Positions 1-10,739 of a DNA stretch of 64,000 nucleotides are shown here, one piece after another (the stretch's first letter is position 1; every line of letters starts with the position of its first letter). The stretch is from positions 11,160,001 to 11,224,000 of the forward strand of contig OX485809.1 in NCBI GenBank assembly GCA_950295325.1, given 5' to 3'. Source of the DNA: Polytrichum commune (taxonomy: Eukaryota; Streptophyta; Polytrichopsida; Polytrichales; Polytrichaceae). The position numbers and the translations under genes were made by a program. Under the pieces are notes generated by a model. It was not told the origin of the DNA and did no database searches. It saw nothing but the letters and a program-made list of their open reading frames with translations.

Positions 1-483
1 GATGCTATGAGGAGGTCATCATCTTTGCCACTTTTGGATAACCACTTCATTCGCCAAATGGTTATGGACTAAGGTTGGGTGATCCGTATGGTGAAAGTAG
101 GTTTCAAATTGAGATGTTGGTGTGTAGTATACGGGTGTTGGTGTGTGTTGTATATGTTGGCTTAAAACATATAGCGTAAAGAGAGTTTGAGGTTATTATT
201 TGGTATAGGCGTAGAGTGGTTGAATCAATAGCCATGCACTTTCAATAACCATAACTAATCATGGTAAGATCATATGTTTGTCCAAACTTTGTTGATGCTT
301 CATTGCAAATATCCTAGTGCAGCATAGGTTTTGTTGTGTGTAAGCACTACCATCACAAAAATGTGGATACTATCATTGGAAATGAGCATGGGATTGAATT
401 GGAACCAATCCAACGACATTAAGTAAATTAGGTAGTTTGGATGCTTCACTGAAAACCAAATTGCAGCCCTAAGTACATTGACT
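1..483. other. Intergenic sequence, nothing recognised
   Basis: AT-rich sequence with no credible coding region, RNA gene or clear repeat boundary. Short T/G-rich stretches near 115-165 resemble decayed repeat DNA but match no family defined in this window. Confidence 0.5.
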
Positions 484-690
484 ATACCAATTAGTGCGTG
501 TTATTATTTGGAGTTACGCGGTGCTATAACTACTAAACAAGAATTTAATATTTGACCATGTAAAGTCATCTATGTTATATAATAATATCCAATGTATTGA
601 ACTTTCTGTAGTAAAATTTGAACTCATGAGTAAGATGTTATTGCATTGTGTAACTTTGAATATTAGCATGCAATGATTGGGATAATCAGG
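484..690. mobile_element. MITE family M1, copy 1
   Basis: The two ends are inverted copies of each other over about 45 bp. The left end carries TTATTTGGAGTTACGC, and the right end gives a matching sequence when reverse-complemented (key block ATTCAAAGTTACACAATGC). The roughly 115-bp centre has no coding capacity. Four related copies lie at 14537, 15000, 15310 and 55270. The superfamily is not fixed because no clean target-site duplication is visible. Confidence 0.6.
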
Positions 691-1640
691 GTAGTGACGA
701 GCTTTCTCTTGCTTGATAGTTGCACATCTCCTTAGATGTGATAAGCTATTTTTGCAATTCTTCCCTCTAAGGGATATCCACATGGCATGTTTGCACTCAA
801 CATAAGTTACTTAGGGTGGGTTTCCATGTAGGTTGTTTGCCCACCGGATTCTGGTGGGAATAAGGGAAAATGTACATGAAATATGGTGGGTTAGGGTTTT
901 TATGTGCTAACCATCCATTGTTATTATTGTCATCTACAATTGTGATTTCCTAAATTGTCACTCAATCCATCCAATCGTGTATTGAGTGTATATTATGTGT
1001 TTGTGGACGCATGGATGTCTAGTGGTCCATGGTCATGCCCTTGACATTTTGAAAGGCAATTGAAATGTGGTTGTTTGGTTGCTTTTGTTAGCGTCATGAG
1101 AACACATCCCTAGGCAAGCAAGCAAGCGCAAGGGGGGGGGGGGGGGGAGGGATGGACTCTTTGTGTCACATATGAAACGTGAGTGTAAGACGAGGTATTA
1201 TTTGAGACTTTAGCATGCATATCATACGTAGGGGAGGTGTATTAGTGATCTCAAAGTGTGTACGTTTTAAAGGGTAGTACATAATGGGGCCCTAAAGTTT
1301 GAAGAATTTTGTTGACAACAAATGTGTTAGTTTCATCCAATTTGTGTTTTTATCCATTGATGTCATTTGGTAATTATCCCCAATGCCTACCTTGTCCAAT
1401 GTTGTTAGGGTTGCATTTGGGATTGAGGATTCTACAAATTGAAGGTTTTTAGAGCCCTTGAGTTATGCTCTCTATATTGTGGCTAAGTTACAATGCTATT
1501 GTCTTTACTTGTTTGATGTCATTGTTGAGTTACATCAAGTGTATGAAAAAAAATGTTCGATGATTTCCTCATTGGACATTGGAAGTGGATTGTATGTGTA
1601 ACAAAGGAAAATTTATCCATAATTTGTATATACATTCTAA
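691..1640. other. Intergenic sequence with a G16 run
   Basis: No gene was found. A run of 16 G lies at 1132-1147, next to a short AAGCAAGCAAGCAAGCG-like tract. The rest is AT-rich and unassigned. Confidence 0.5.
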
Positions 1641-2880
1641 CCTCGTTAGTACAACACTCATTTATACAACACCCTCAATATTACGACACATTTTTGCGCA
1701 ACCAAACTTTTTAGTTCAAAACTCCCACTTCTATACAACTATGATACTCGATAATAAGACATTTATAATTTTCATTTTTTCATATTAAAGAGGTACTTAA
1801 TGCTACAATTTATTTCATCTATGTTATGTGCATCTAAAATACATCCGTTTTCACTTTGGAACTAATTGGGAACTTCACTTATCATTGGGAACGTAATGAT
1901 GATTAGGGTTGCTAAAGTAGAATGTACCTGGTTAGGGTTAGATTGGCCTCCTTATTGTTTTGTCATATTATGAGCATGAAGATCTTTTACAACATGGATG
2001 AAACTAGATTGTATTTTAGAGTACATCCTAATAAAACATTAGCACAAGGGAAGGTGAACGGTCGGAAGTTGCAGAAAGAGCGTGTAACGCTTACTCTTGT
2101 TGTTAATTCAACTATGACTGAAAAGTTGAAGTTGCTTGTGATTTATACATCCAAGCAACCACGTTGTTTTGGAAGGTGGCAATCTCATGAGTGTGTTCAG
2201 TGGCACTCGAATAAAATAGCTTGGATGTAGAGGGGTATATTTGAAGCTTGGATTTTGTAGCTCAACAATCAATTCAGAGGCCAAAATTGAAAGGTAATTA
2301 TGATTTGGATAATGCATCTTCACACATTGATAGCTTTGCCAAAGTTGGTAAGTCTCGTGATTTTTCAACCTTGGAATTGAGCAACATGACTTTGGTATTC
2401 CTTCCTCTCAATGTTACAAGTGTAATTCAACCTTTGGATCAAGGTATAATAGCATCTTTCAAAATTTTGTACAAGAAGAAACTTTTGTAATGGGTTTTAT
2501 CACAATATGATGATGCTACATTGAAGAACTTAAGGAAGGTGATGCCCAACATCACATATGCTATCATGTGGAGTTATGAAGTATGGAGTGAGTTGGATGC
2601 ATAGATAGTCGGGAATTGTTGGAGGACGGTGCGTATATGACTTGCAGCATGGAATGTTGAATTTGCCCCAGTTGATGAAAGGGAGAAGAATAGAATGCAA
2701 AAAGAATTGAATGAACTTGGTGCTTTGATTTCAAAGTTGCGATTGGTTGATGAACTCCTATTTCAAGAGTATTCCCTTGATAGTACAACAATTTTATGCC
2801 ATTTGTCATATTAACAAGAAGACAACACCTCGATAATACGACATTTTTTGTGTTTCCCAAATGTGTCATACTAAAGAGGG
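1641..2880 (+). mobile_element. pogo/Tigger-type DNA transposon, decayed
   Basis: The ends form long imperfect inverted repeats. The left end begins CCTCGTTAGTACAAC and goes on through CTCAATATTACGACAC. The right end, reverse-complemented, begins CCTCTTTAGTATGACAC and goes on through GTCGTATTATCGAGG. Repeated CGACAC-type motifs in the termini are typical of plant pogo-like elements. Between the ends lies a degenerate DDD transposase (see the pseudogene at 1970). A deleted relative sits at 57466-58130 in the opposite orientation and aligns with this element at both ends. The outer few bases and the TA target duplication are not certain. Confidence 0.8.
1970..2814 (+). pseudogene. Pogo/Tigger transposase (DDE_1 family), decayed
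   Basis: This is the remnant of a cut-and-paste transposase. The first catalytic Asp is in YNMDET (codon at 1997), followed by GKVNGRKLQKERVTL and KPRCF-like family blocks. The second Asp is in LDNASSH (codon at 2308) and the third in QPLDQGI (codon at 2437). The C-terminal blocks MWSYEVW, AAWNVEFA and DEREKNRMQ follow up to about 2740. The last two Asp are 42 residues apart, longer than classic pogo. Stops at 2228, 2488 and 2602 and a one-base frame change near 2304 break the frame. The N-terminal DNA-binding half is missing. The protein cannot be made intact. Identification rests on family motifs known for Tigger/CENP-B-like transposases. Confidence 0.85.
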
Positions 2881-3426
2881 AGAACAATAGTCTATACAGT
2901 GGAGGCATTTCCCATTTTAGAATTGAAAAGCAAGTAGTATAAATACACGTGTCCATTTGCTAGCCTACCATTATCATGTATAATTAGTTCTCTCTATAGT
3001 TTCTCGAACATAAGGGGGTTTATTTTCATAGCGACCCACATACGTCATTCTAGAAGTTTCCAACAAAGTACCCCCAGCCCAACCCTAGGGAACACATCCA
3101 ACCCACTATTATCTAGAATCCAGCGGGTCGGCAATCGTTATGGCAACTCAGCCATACCAAAGTAGACCTCCTCCCACACCTCTTATTATTTTCTTGTTTT
3201 AATAAACCCACCAAAATGATAGCATCAAACTCGATCGACTTCCTTGCCCTAGAAGAACTTTCATTTATGTTCATTTTCCTTTTCATGTGTGTTGTTGAAA
3301 TCATGAGGATCCAGGGGCTTGCAATGGTACAGTGGTCAGTAGAGTTGATGACCACGTTGGTACAAAATGGGGTATAAGAGAGTCCCCACTTGCAATGGCC
3401 AACTTGCAAACTAGGTTGTAAGTTAT
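2881..3426. other. Intergenic sequence, nothing recognised
   Basis: No gene was found. A weakly tRNA-like stretch around 3320-3350 (GGTACAGTGGTCAGTAGAG) lacks a convincing downstream B box and is not called. Confidence 0.45.
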
Positions 3427-4050
3427 ATATGGTAATCTCCCACTTAAGCACGCATCCCGGTTAAGTGTGCATTTTTTTTGACACAAATCAAGGTTCATAG
3501 TTTATTGTTTGAACATGTCATGCAGAGTCATTTGTCGCAAATGCATGAATTTTTTAACGCTTAACGTTCAATGTCAGTTTGTTATCGTTTCGTTGAAACG
3601 TCTCAAACAATCATTGCAACTCAACAACTTCCGTTTGAGCATCAAAGCAAAGCAATTGGTCATCCATGTTGAGTAGAGCTTCAAAGCCTTTGAAGTCGGT
3701 AGCACTTTTAGATTCAGCACATGTCTCGAATAAGATGGATTTCATCGTCGATAGGTGGTTATTCTTCAATTCGCATCGTTTCCAGAGCTTCAACAACATC
3801 CTCCAGCATGACAACCCAATATTTTTTGTTGTTTGCATCATCAATTTTTTTAAAAAAATTGCTCATTTCTTCTAGTTTTCACATGATTGGGCTTCGGTCA
3901 AGCGGGTTGCCTCAGGTTTGTTCCATTTCCTGTTGCAATTCATCGAATCAAAGGGTCTAAAAAGCAACACGAGTAAAGTATGCACCTACCAACTAAGTGT
4001 GCACCAACGGCTATGGTTCAAAGTGCGTACTTAAGCAGGAGAATACTATA
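3427..4050 (-). mobile_element. Tigger-type element family T2, copy 1 (non-autonomous)
   Basis: The terminal inverted repeats are about 26 bp. The right end reverse-complemented reads TATAGTATTCTCCTGCTTAA and the left end has ATCTCCCACTTAAGCACGC. A better preserved copy lies at 39134-39779. On the minus strand the interior encodes a decayed peptide with blocks GFEALLNMDDQLL and FDAQTEV. These match positions in the other copy that follow a Tigger-type N-terminal helix-turn-helix. The catalytic domain is absent, so this is a deleted derivative. GATA repeats abut the right end. Confidence 0.65.
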
Positions 4051-4643
4051 GATAGATAGATAGATGTGTTAAGGGAGGAGAAGAAGGGCTTGGGATTCAT
4101 GGCATCTACGTAAACTCATCCATCATGGATGAAGGAGTTCTAGTTAAAAACTAAATACTTTGAGGGCTGATACAATCCAATTTGACATCATTAGACTAAC
4201 TTGGTGTCTTTGATTCTATTTCAAAGTCAATTCGTCTTCGAAATTAAAATTTACATGTTATAATACGATTCATCATGTTCCCACCTTTGCAATGGATGAG
4301 TTTACATGGACACCACGTATCCGTCGCCGGGAAGAAGACTTTGGAAGTAGAAGAAGTTTGGAGTACACATAAGTGAAGTAGTATAGTGATTGCGTTCTAT
4401 CAATACTACCACCCTGGTTGGTACTTGTTCTTCAAGTAGGCAGGACAACATGCTAAGTTAAAGCTCCGTGGGGCACGCTGCAGGCCCATCATCTTGGACC
4501 TTGAGCTAAAGGGATTTTGCTTTAAAACCCTCTAACTTACTTCAACTCCTTCCCCTGCTGCATGCCCATAACTTACATGTCAGTTGTGAAGGGGCCAGGG
4601 TGGGTGCTGGACGATAAATGAAACACAACACTTAATAAGTGAA
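4051..4643. other. Intergenic sequence with a short (GATA)n tract
   Basis: A GATA microsatellite of about four units lies at 4051-4065. No gene, RNA or bounded repeat was recognised in the rest. Confidence 0.5.
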
Positions 4644-4646
4644 TAA

Positions 4647-5012
4647 GGGCCACTTCACACACTAACTTAGCCAAGGGCCGTGACCATGTAATTGAGGTGA
4701 GGGCCCTCGACTCTCTTATTTGATTTGAAGGCCGTACTAGTTATTTAACTAACATGGTTGTTTGTTCGAATTTGTGTGAGGTTGTCTTCTTGGAGGTGAG
4801 GCTACACGCAAGTTTTAGCAAATCATTAAACATTGTTCATAGTTTGTCATGTAGGAATCTATGTAGATTTTGCATTCATGATATTTATGTTGGGCCTTGA
4901 GGCCTTCACCTTCTAATGTGAAGTGAACTTGGATGGTCTCCGCCTTTTTCAATCAATGAGATTTTAAGAATGTAAGGGTCGTGAGCCTTCGATCTCATGT
5001 GTGAAGTGGTCC
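4647..5012. mobile_element. PIF/Harbinger-like MITE, family P1, copy 1
   Basis: The element starts GGGCCACTTCACACA and its other end reverse-complemented reads GGACCACTTCACACATGAG. It is flanked on both sides by TAA (4644-4646 and 5013-5015). A three-base TAA/TTA duplication with a GGGCC-type terminus is the hallmark of PIF/Harbinger transposition. There is no transposase, so it is non-autonomous. Internal sequence matches the copy at 62398-62899, including the GTGAACTTGGAnnGnCTCCG block. Confidence 0.75.
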
Positions 5013-5849
5013 TAAGGGAGATAGAGAATCGATGTATACGAGCGTACCTCTGCTCCATCCGACCTAAAAACTTGACTCCCCCTCCCTTCCCTAAGATTTT
5101 ATCGCTTATTCGTCTCAAATGACCTCGAGTAGACAAATTCCAGGTCTCGAAATCTAATTCAAGTCAAATCAACTTCAAAAAATAACCTCCGGGTTGCATA
5201 ATACTTTATGGCTTTTGTGTTGGATGAATGAGAGGCACGCTCATATATGATAATTCCCTCTCTCCAACACCGGAGGTTGCCTTTACACACAAACCATAAG
5301 CCTTGACCTAAAGACCTTGATATTTATCTAAAGGTCGTACCATGGGGAAAAGGGTAGAAATCTAATTTCCAAATGACAAGCCCTTGAGCCTAGTGTAGAG
5401 CAAAAGTGGACCGTGTTGGGGAATCACAATACATGTTTAGGGTTGGGTCCATACCATGGAGATACACTATTTTTTAAAGAGTCAATGAGAATTTAAGTGA
5501 TAGCCGTGGTCCCTGGTTTTGTGTTAGACCCACCCCTATTTTATGGGCCTAGCGTAATATTTGGTAGACCATGAAAGGCTATCTACTTGATGTCATGTGG
5601 GACGCCATGTATACTTTTCATCCATTTGATATTTTTGGGGTCCTTTGATTCTTTGATTCTTTGATCCTTTGAGATCTCCGGCTTCTTGACCAATCACATA
5701 ACTTGTATATCATAGATCAAGGGCCCTCATGTCCTTGTGTTAAGTAGTCATAAACGTCAATATTGCAAAAATTACCTCGTCGCATGAGGTAAGCAAGTCT
5801 TAAACGGACACTTTTCTCTCTATGCCCACTTATCATAGGATATGAGCCA
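5013..5849. repeat. Mixed dispersed-repeat fragments
   Basis: The stretch 5200-5275 (TTGGATGAATGAGAGG block) recurs at 8105-8160 and 7340-7375. The stretch 5510-5630 (TTAGACCCACC and TAGACCATGAAA blocks) recurs inverted inside the element at 6623-7108. No gene was found. Confidence 0.5.
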
Positions 5850-6220
5850 CTTTCCTCATTGTTTTTAGATCTAGTACCAAATGTCAAAACGATGATTCTA
5901 TGAGTCATTCAATTATCACATAGGTCCTCTCAACAATGTTGACTATTGTGTTTAGAATTGTTATCAAATAATCACCTAATCCAATCTCTTTTCAACACAT
6001 GTTTTTTGTGGTGCATGTTCTTGGATTCACACCCAAACATACACCACTCGAATTTGTATGTTTGTTTAAGGTTAGAAACCAAATAAGTCATATCTACCTC
6101 TTTTCAAAACATGTTTTTTGTGGTGCCCGTTCTTGGATTCACACCCAAACATACACCACTCAAAATTTAGGTGTTTGTTTAAGGTTAGAAACCAAATAAG
6201 ACATATCTACCTCAACTCAA
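5850..6220 (+). repeat. Dispersed repeat R1, copy A, with internal tandem duplication
   Basis: R1 is recognised by GCCACTTTCCTC, an ATGTTGACTAT block, CCAATCTCTTTTCAACACAT and CACACCACTCAAATATAGG-like blocks in order. Other copies are near 22490, 23430, 54240, 58890, 59335 and 60180. Here the last block is duplicated head-to-tail with a period of 112 bp (5997-6108 and 6109-6220). The two units are nearly identical, so the duplication is younger than the insertion. Short open frames inside it are not genes. Confidence 0.65.
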
Positions 6221-6622
6221 GGCATCTCTGCACACATGCATAACATCTATTGCAACAATAACCCATAAAAGGTGGGTTGAAAAGAGGGGATTTGATGGCC
6301 CCACATGTCTTCCCACCCAACATTTCTATAACAAGCACTTTGCACACATGACACATACATGGTAGCAATGACCTCCTTTGCAACCTGCACAAACTTGCAT
6401 GTGTTGTAAATCAACAATTGTCTCCCTTGGCACCTTTGTTACTCCCCAAGCATGAAATCCACACAGGTGGAGGGGACATGCACAGAGGGTTTCATGATGC
6501 CACCGAGTTGGGCAAGAACATTATATCCGACCATGTACCAACAAACAATCACAATATCATTCTTTTTATTGATTTATGATGCATGCAATATGATGTGGAG
6601 ATGCCCTAAAATTGTATAAAAA
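6221..6622. other. Intergenic sequence, nothing recognised
   Basis: No coding or structural RNA signal was seen. Confidence 0.45.
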
Positions 6623-7108
6623 GGGGCACTTCACACCATAGCATGAGAACTTGTGACCATTGAAATCTAAAACGTCTTGTTGATGGGCAATGGCGAGATT
6701 GTCCCACTTCACTTCACATTATAACTCAAAGGGCTGAATGACCAAGGAAGTTTGGATGGATAAACAAACCTACGTGGATTCCTATATGACATGTCATGTA
6801 TGATGTTTCATGGTCTATCCGATTTTGCATCAAAGCCACCTCAACGAGGTGGGTCTAACACAAATTTGGGAGAACATGACACTTCGGATTTCAACACCGT
6901 GAAATTATGATAGCTTGTTGATTTAAAGGACCACATGAATAGGATGGTAGTAAAAAAAAACATTTCCCCAAGATTATGACCATGTGTATCTTTACATTAC
7001 ACTTCAAAGCATGTGACCACAAAATCTCCATGGGACAACCTTCGGATGAGTTTCAAGGGTCCTCACAATTTCATGGTCAAGGCCCATGGCTATAGAGTAA
7101 AGTGGCCC
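6623..7108. mobile_element. PIF/Harbinger-like MITE, family P1, copy 2 (diverged)
   Basis: The ends are GGGGCACTTCACACC and, reverse-complemented, GGGCCACTTTACTC. TAA lies directly outside the right end. The interior (6730-6880) is an inverted match to 5510-5630 and to part of 62650-62760, blocks TAGACCATGAAA and GACCCACCTC. There is no coding capacity. Confidence 0.55.
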
Positions 7109-8285
7109 TAATTAGTGGGTGTCAAAATGAGAACCTCGGTTTGGATAATGGTTTACAAGGTATTGGAAATCAATTGAGAATGGATAGCCTACATCCAACG
7201 TGAACTTCGGGCCATATAGGTTTGTGGCTTATATCTCTAAAACGACTCGGTGTGGAGTAATTGGGGTCTTTGAAGCCGAATCCGGTATCAAATCAACTAC
7301 TCATAGTTACATACCGACAATGTACTATTTCGAGGCCTTTGTATTGGATGAATGGGAGGTACGGTTGTATGTGATAAATTCCGTCTTGCATACTTCACAA
7401 CAAGTAGTGATGGGATAAGCATTAGGGCCAAACACATTCTATATGTGAGATGACTTATTCCCATTCACAAGCTTGACATATTTGGGGGTCCAACCAATGA
7501 ATGGGGAGAACCGACTGCTAGTTATAGATGAACCAATTCAATTTGAGAAATAAGCGATTGAAATGCAAGACTACATGAAAATTACTGAATTTTAGAGGAA
7601 TTGATGGAATGCACATTTGTTTAACAAAGAAAACCGGCCGTAAACCTGGCATGAACCTATGCTAGAATTTCTTGTAGAAATTTAGCATGGGCCACTTTAA
7701 TTATTTTGGTATGAAATTAATGTGGGCAAAAAATTGTTTTTGTGTTACTTGTGGTGTACGGTGATTATTTCATTTTTTATGAAAGGTGTTGGTTGGAAGA
7801 CTTAGGGGAAGACTCGGGGTCTTGGACCTAGGGTATTTCCACCTTGACTAGAAAAGTAGTGTGGCCATGCTTATTGTCCGCCCACCATAATAGGATTATT
7901 TAGTGTAGTCACGTCACTCGTGGTTATTAATTGTTTTCTTTTACATGTGTTTCTTCCAAGGGATTAAGGGTTGTTGGTTGCAACATGGCATAGTAGAGTT
8001 ATCCTCAAAGTCCCTCAAAGAACGATTTATCAATATCAAGAGCTTGTTTGCTCATCTTGTATCAAAGTTTAAATATGAAAGTTGGTGAGAGTTCGAGGTT
8101 TTTACATTGGATGAATGAGAGGTACATTCATATATAATAATTCTCTCTCTCCGATAAATTGTAGGAGGAGTCAAGGTAGCAACACCTTAAACCAAGAAGT
8201 TAAGGTATATGGCATGCATGGGGTAGCCCTATGAACTGGAGAAATGTTCATAGGTAGAAGAAAAGAGACCAAGTGTATTACAAGT
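7109..8285. other. Intergenic sequence containing an R2 fragment
   Basis: A minus-orientation copy of dispersed repeat R2 lies at about 7508-7625 (TAGTTATAGATGAACCAATT block). The stretch 8090-8160 repeats the TTGGATGAATGAGAGG block seen at 5220. No gene was recognised. Confidence 0.5.
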
Positions 8286-9032
8286 CCCCCCCCCCCCCGA
8301 CTATTGACATGATACAATGTATTGAAATGAGAATTGTGTTGTCATGGGTGCCTCATGTTCATGTGATGAACATTCTCGTAATCCCATATGTACTTAAAAT
8401 GCAAGATTCAAGGGTGTTGGGTTTGGGTAGGGTGCGGGTTTTAGCACCCTCTACCTTTGGTACTTTAGGCAACCTTAACACTATAACCTATGAGTTTGGA
8501 CTTGTCTCCATAGGATGGGATGCACCAATGGGAGGGTGGGTTAGTTACAAATTAGGTCGTATTTACACAAAAGCCATTAGGCCACAATGCTTGAGAATCC
8601 TTGAATTCTCATTGCTTGAGAGTGTCATATGCCCCCACATCAGGTTTACATCATGGTAGTTTTGGACCACAACCCAATGACATCTTTAGCGAATGAAAGA
8701 TCTGCATGGAATCCCACATGGCATATATGGATAATGTTGGCCAAGATTGTAGGAAGTTTTTTTGAGACAACTCTTGAAGATAGGCCTCATGAAAGTTGTG
8801 ACATGAATTTGGGTTTACATTAAGAACTTGTGCCCTCCAAAAGACTTTGGGCTTTACATGTATTCCATGGTCTTCTCTACGGTCTCATCCAAAAACTTGG
8901 GTACTATGGTCATTTAAGAGCCATGGCCTAATGCCTTTAGCGTATTTGACATGTCCTTAGTACTTGCTACGATCCATGACCAACACCCGACCTCAAGCAC
9001 AAATACAAATTGAGTGAAGGCAAAATATATAT
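8286..9032. other. C13 run followed by unassigned sequence
   Basis: A run of 13 C lies at 8286-8298. A 128-codon open frame across it has no recognisable domain and a homopolymer in its coding part, so no gene is called. Confidence 0.45.
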
Positions 9033-9442
9033 GCCCTTGGCTAGATCACATCTTCATTCATTGTGGTTGGGGCCCGCCCCTCCCACGTCTCTTTCATTGT
9101 TTGGTTTTCTTGCCTGCTCGTGCGTCGGAGCTCCTCCTCATTGGGAAATACCATTGTGACAATACCCGATCAAAACTATAAATATACAAGTTGACATCAC
9201 TTTCACTATTCCCAAGTTAATCAATGGATTTCTTTCACATGCCAATGGAGCTTAATGTCTTAAGTGACTGGGCACTTAATGGCTTAAGTGACCTAAAGTG
9301 AACGGGTATTAACACATAGGTTCCCAACGAGAAAGAGTTCCCACGCATGTGTGGGTTGTGGGCAGGAAAACCAAACAATGAAGGAGGCGTGGGAAAGACG
9401 GGGCCCAACCGAATGAAGATGTGATCTAGCCTGGGGCAAAAT
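9033..9442. mobile_element. Foldback (long inverted repeat) element
   Basis: Two arms of roughly 140 bp are inverted copies: 9033-9178 and 9300-9442. Shared blocks include GGCTAGATCACATCTTCATTC, here split as GGCTAGATCACATC and TTCATTC, plus TTCATTGTTTGGTTTTC and CCCACG. A spacer of about 120 bp separates them and holds short AAGTGAC-type repeats. The transcript would form a long imperfect hairpin able to feed small-RNA production. No coding capacity was found; the superfamily is unknown. Confidence 0.7.
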
Positions 9443-10069
9443 AAATAAATAAAAAATATATATACATATATATACATATACACATATATACACATATAAG
9501 GAGCTTATATGTATAGATAGATAGATATTGTAGTTGTGGATAAGCAAGTAACGGGTGTTAATTTTGGACTCTCTCGACTTGGCTTTGTGGGTTTAAAGTC
9601 CCAAACAACAAGAGTCGCGGGATAGTAAGAAAGTATATATATTTTGCTAGCCCTATTATGGGTAGGGTCAAGTAAACTTGGTGAGTGTGGTGGGGGGCCC
9701 GGCTCCTGGTCTAAAAAGAGACGTGGTGGACCAGTCCCTTGAAGCGGGCATTCTTATCCCCATGAGCCGGATGGATGGATGAAAAACGGAGAACGGAGAA
9801 CGAACCGTAACACGATGAGGATGAACGGAGTGAGTGCGAGGCTCGAGGTCCCCGAGACCCGTTGCGTGCTTTTGGCTTTTGCGCTTTTTCTGCTGCATCA
9901 CGCTTTATGGCCTTTCCACCCTTGTTATAATATATGCGGCACATATAATAAGGGTTTCATTGCATGGCGTCCCATATAAAAATGAAGAATGGGACCAAGC
10001 TCGAGAAAGGGTAGCGTCCGAGAAGATGCTCGGGCATACTCGGTGGAGATCCTAAGGTGGCTTACAATG
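9443..10069. other. AT microsatellite and GC-richer unassigned island
   Basis: TA/CATA simple repeats at 9455-9500 and GATA at 9511-9527 precede an island (9680-10060) that is clearly more GC-rich than its surroundings. Several overlapping open frames occur in the island on both strands, none with a recognisable domain. It could be a promoter, an LTR fragment or gene debris. Confidence 0.4.
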
Positions 10070-10600
10070 TTGACATCTTTCAGCCTTTTCCCTTTATTGA
10101 ATTGGGATATAGTCTAAAGATTCCCTCTTAAATGGTGTGTAAATTGTTCCTCAAGTGCTCTTGAACTTCAACCACTTCATTTGGAATTAACGCCTCTTGT
10201 TTTGATTCATTTTGGTGTTGGTTGTGTTGGTCTTCTGTCTCAAAAAACATTTAAAAAAAAAAAACACATTTGGAATTAACAGTCAGCTCTCCCTGTTCAT
10301 GGAGTTATTTCTCAAAAACTCAATCAGTTCATCTATAACTAGCAGTTGGTTCTCCCCGCTCGTTGAGAAGGGGTTGCAATAGGAGGCTTGAGATAATGTC
10401 TGGGGAGATTTCTGGTCATAATCGGTCAAAATCCTAGTGTTTCCCATTCCAATGTTGAGATTTTTTCGGTTATTATTGAATTGGGGTATATTCTCTAGAT
10501 TATTTCAAAATGAACATTAATTTTCTTGAAGTCTTGATGTACTTTAACAGATTGTTTGTCAAACACAACCAATTCATTTGTAACTAATGGTCCACCCACA
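10070..10600 (+). repeat. Dispersed repeat R2, two adjacent copies
   Basis: R2 is recognised by GGGGAGATTT, GGNCATAATCGG, TTATTGAATTGGGGTATATT, TTTTCTTGAAGTCTT and AACCANTTCATNTGTAACTA in order. One diverged copy covers 10070-10260 and a fuller one 10395-10600. Other copies lie at 7508, 14890, 27650, 33060 and 58395. No open frame is conserved, so the element type is unknown. Confidence 0.55.
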
Positions 10601-10739
10601 TTTATTGATGCAGGCCTCCAGTGAGTGGGTTCTACCAACACTAGTTACATCCAATGGTTCTCACTAGCCAAATTGGAGTTAAGAATGGCTCTTGTTGGTA
10701 GAAGCCATTCACTAGTGGCCCACACCAATAAGTGTGGGG
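10594..10739. mobile_element. Short MITE family M3, copy 1
   Basis: The ends are inverted (CCCACATTTATTG against CACCAATAAGTGTGGG), and an inner pair around GGTTCTACCAACACTAG and TTGTTGGTAGAAGCC is also inverted. A second copy at 30405-30536 shares TTACATCCAATGG and GGAGTTAA blocks. No coding capacity. Confidence 0.6.

Noticed and set aside
8273-8659. 128-codon plus-strand frame
   Set aside because: It starts at a C13 run and shows no domain, codon bias or splice context.
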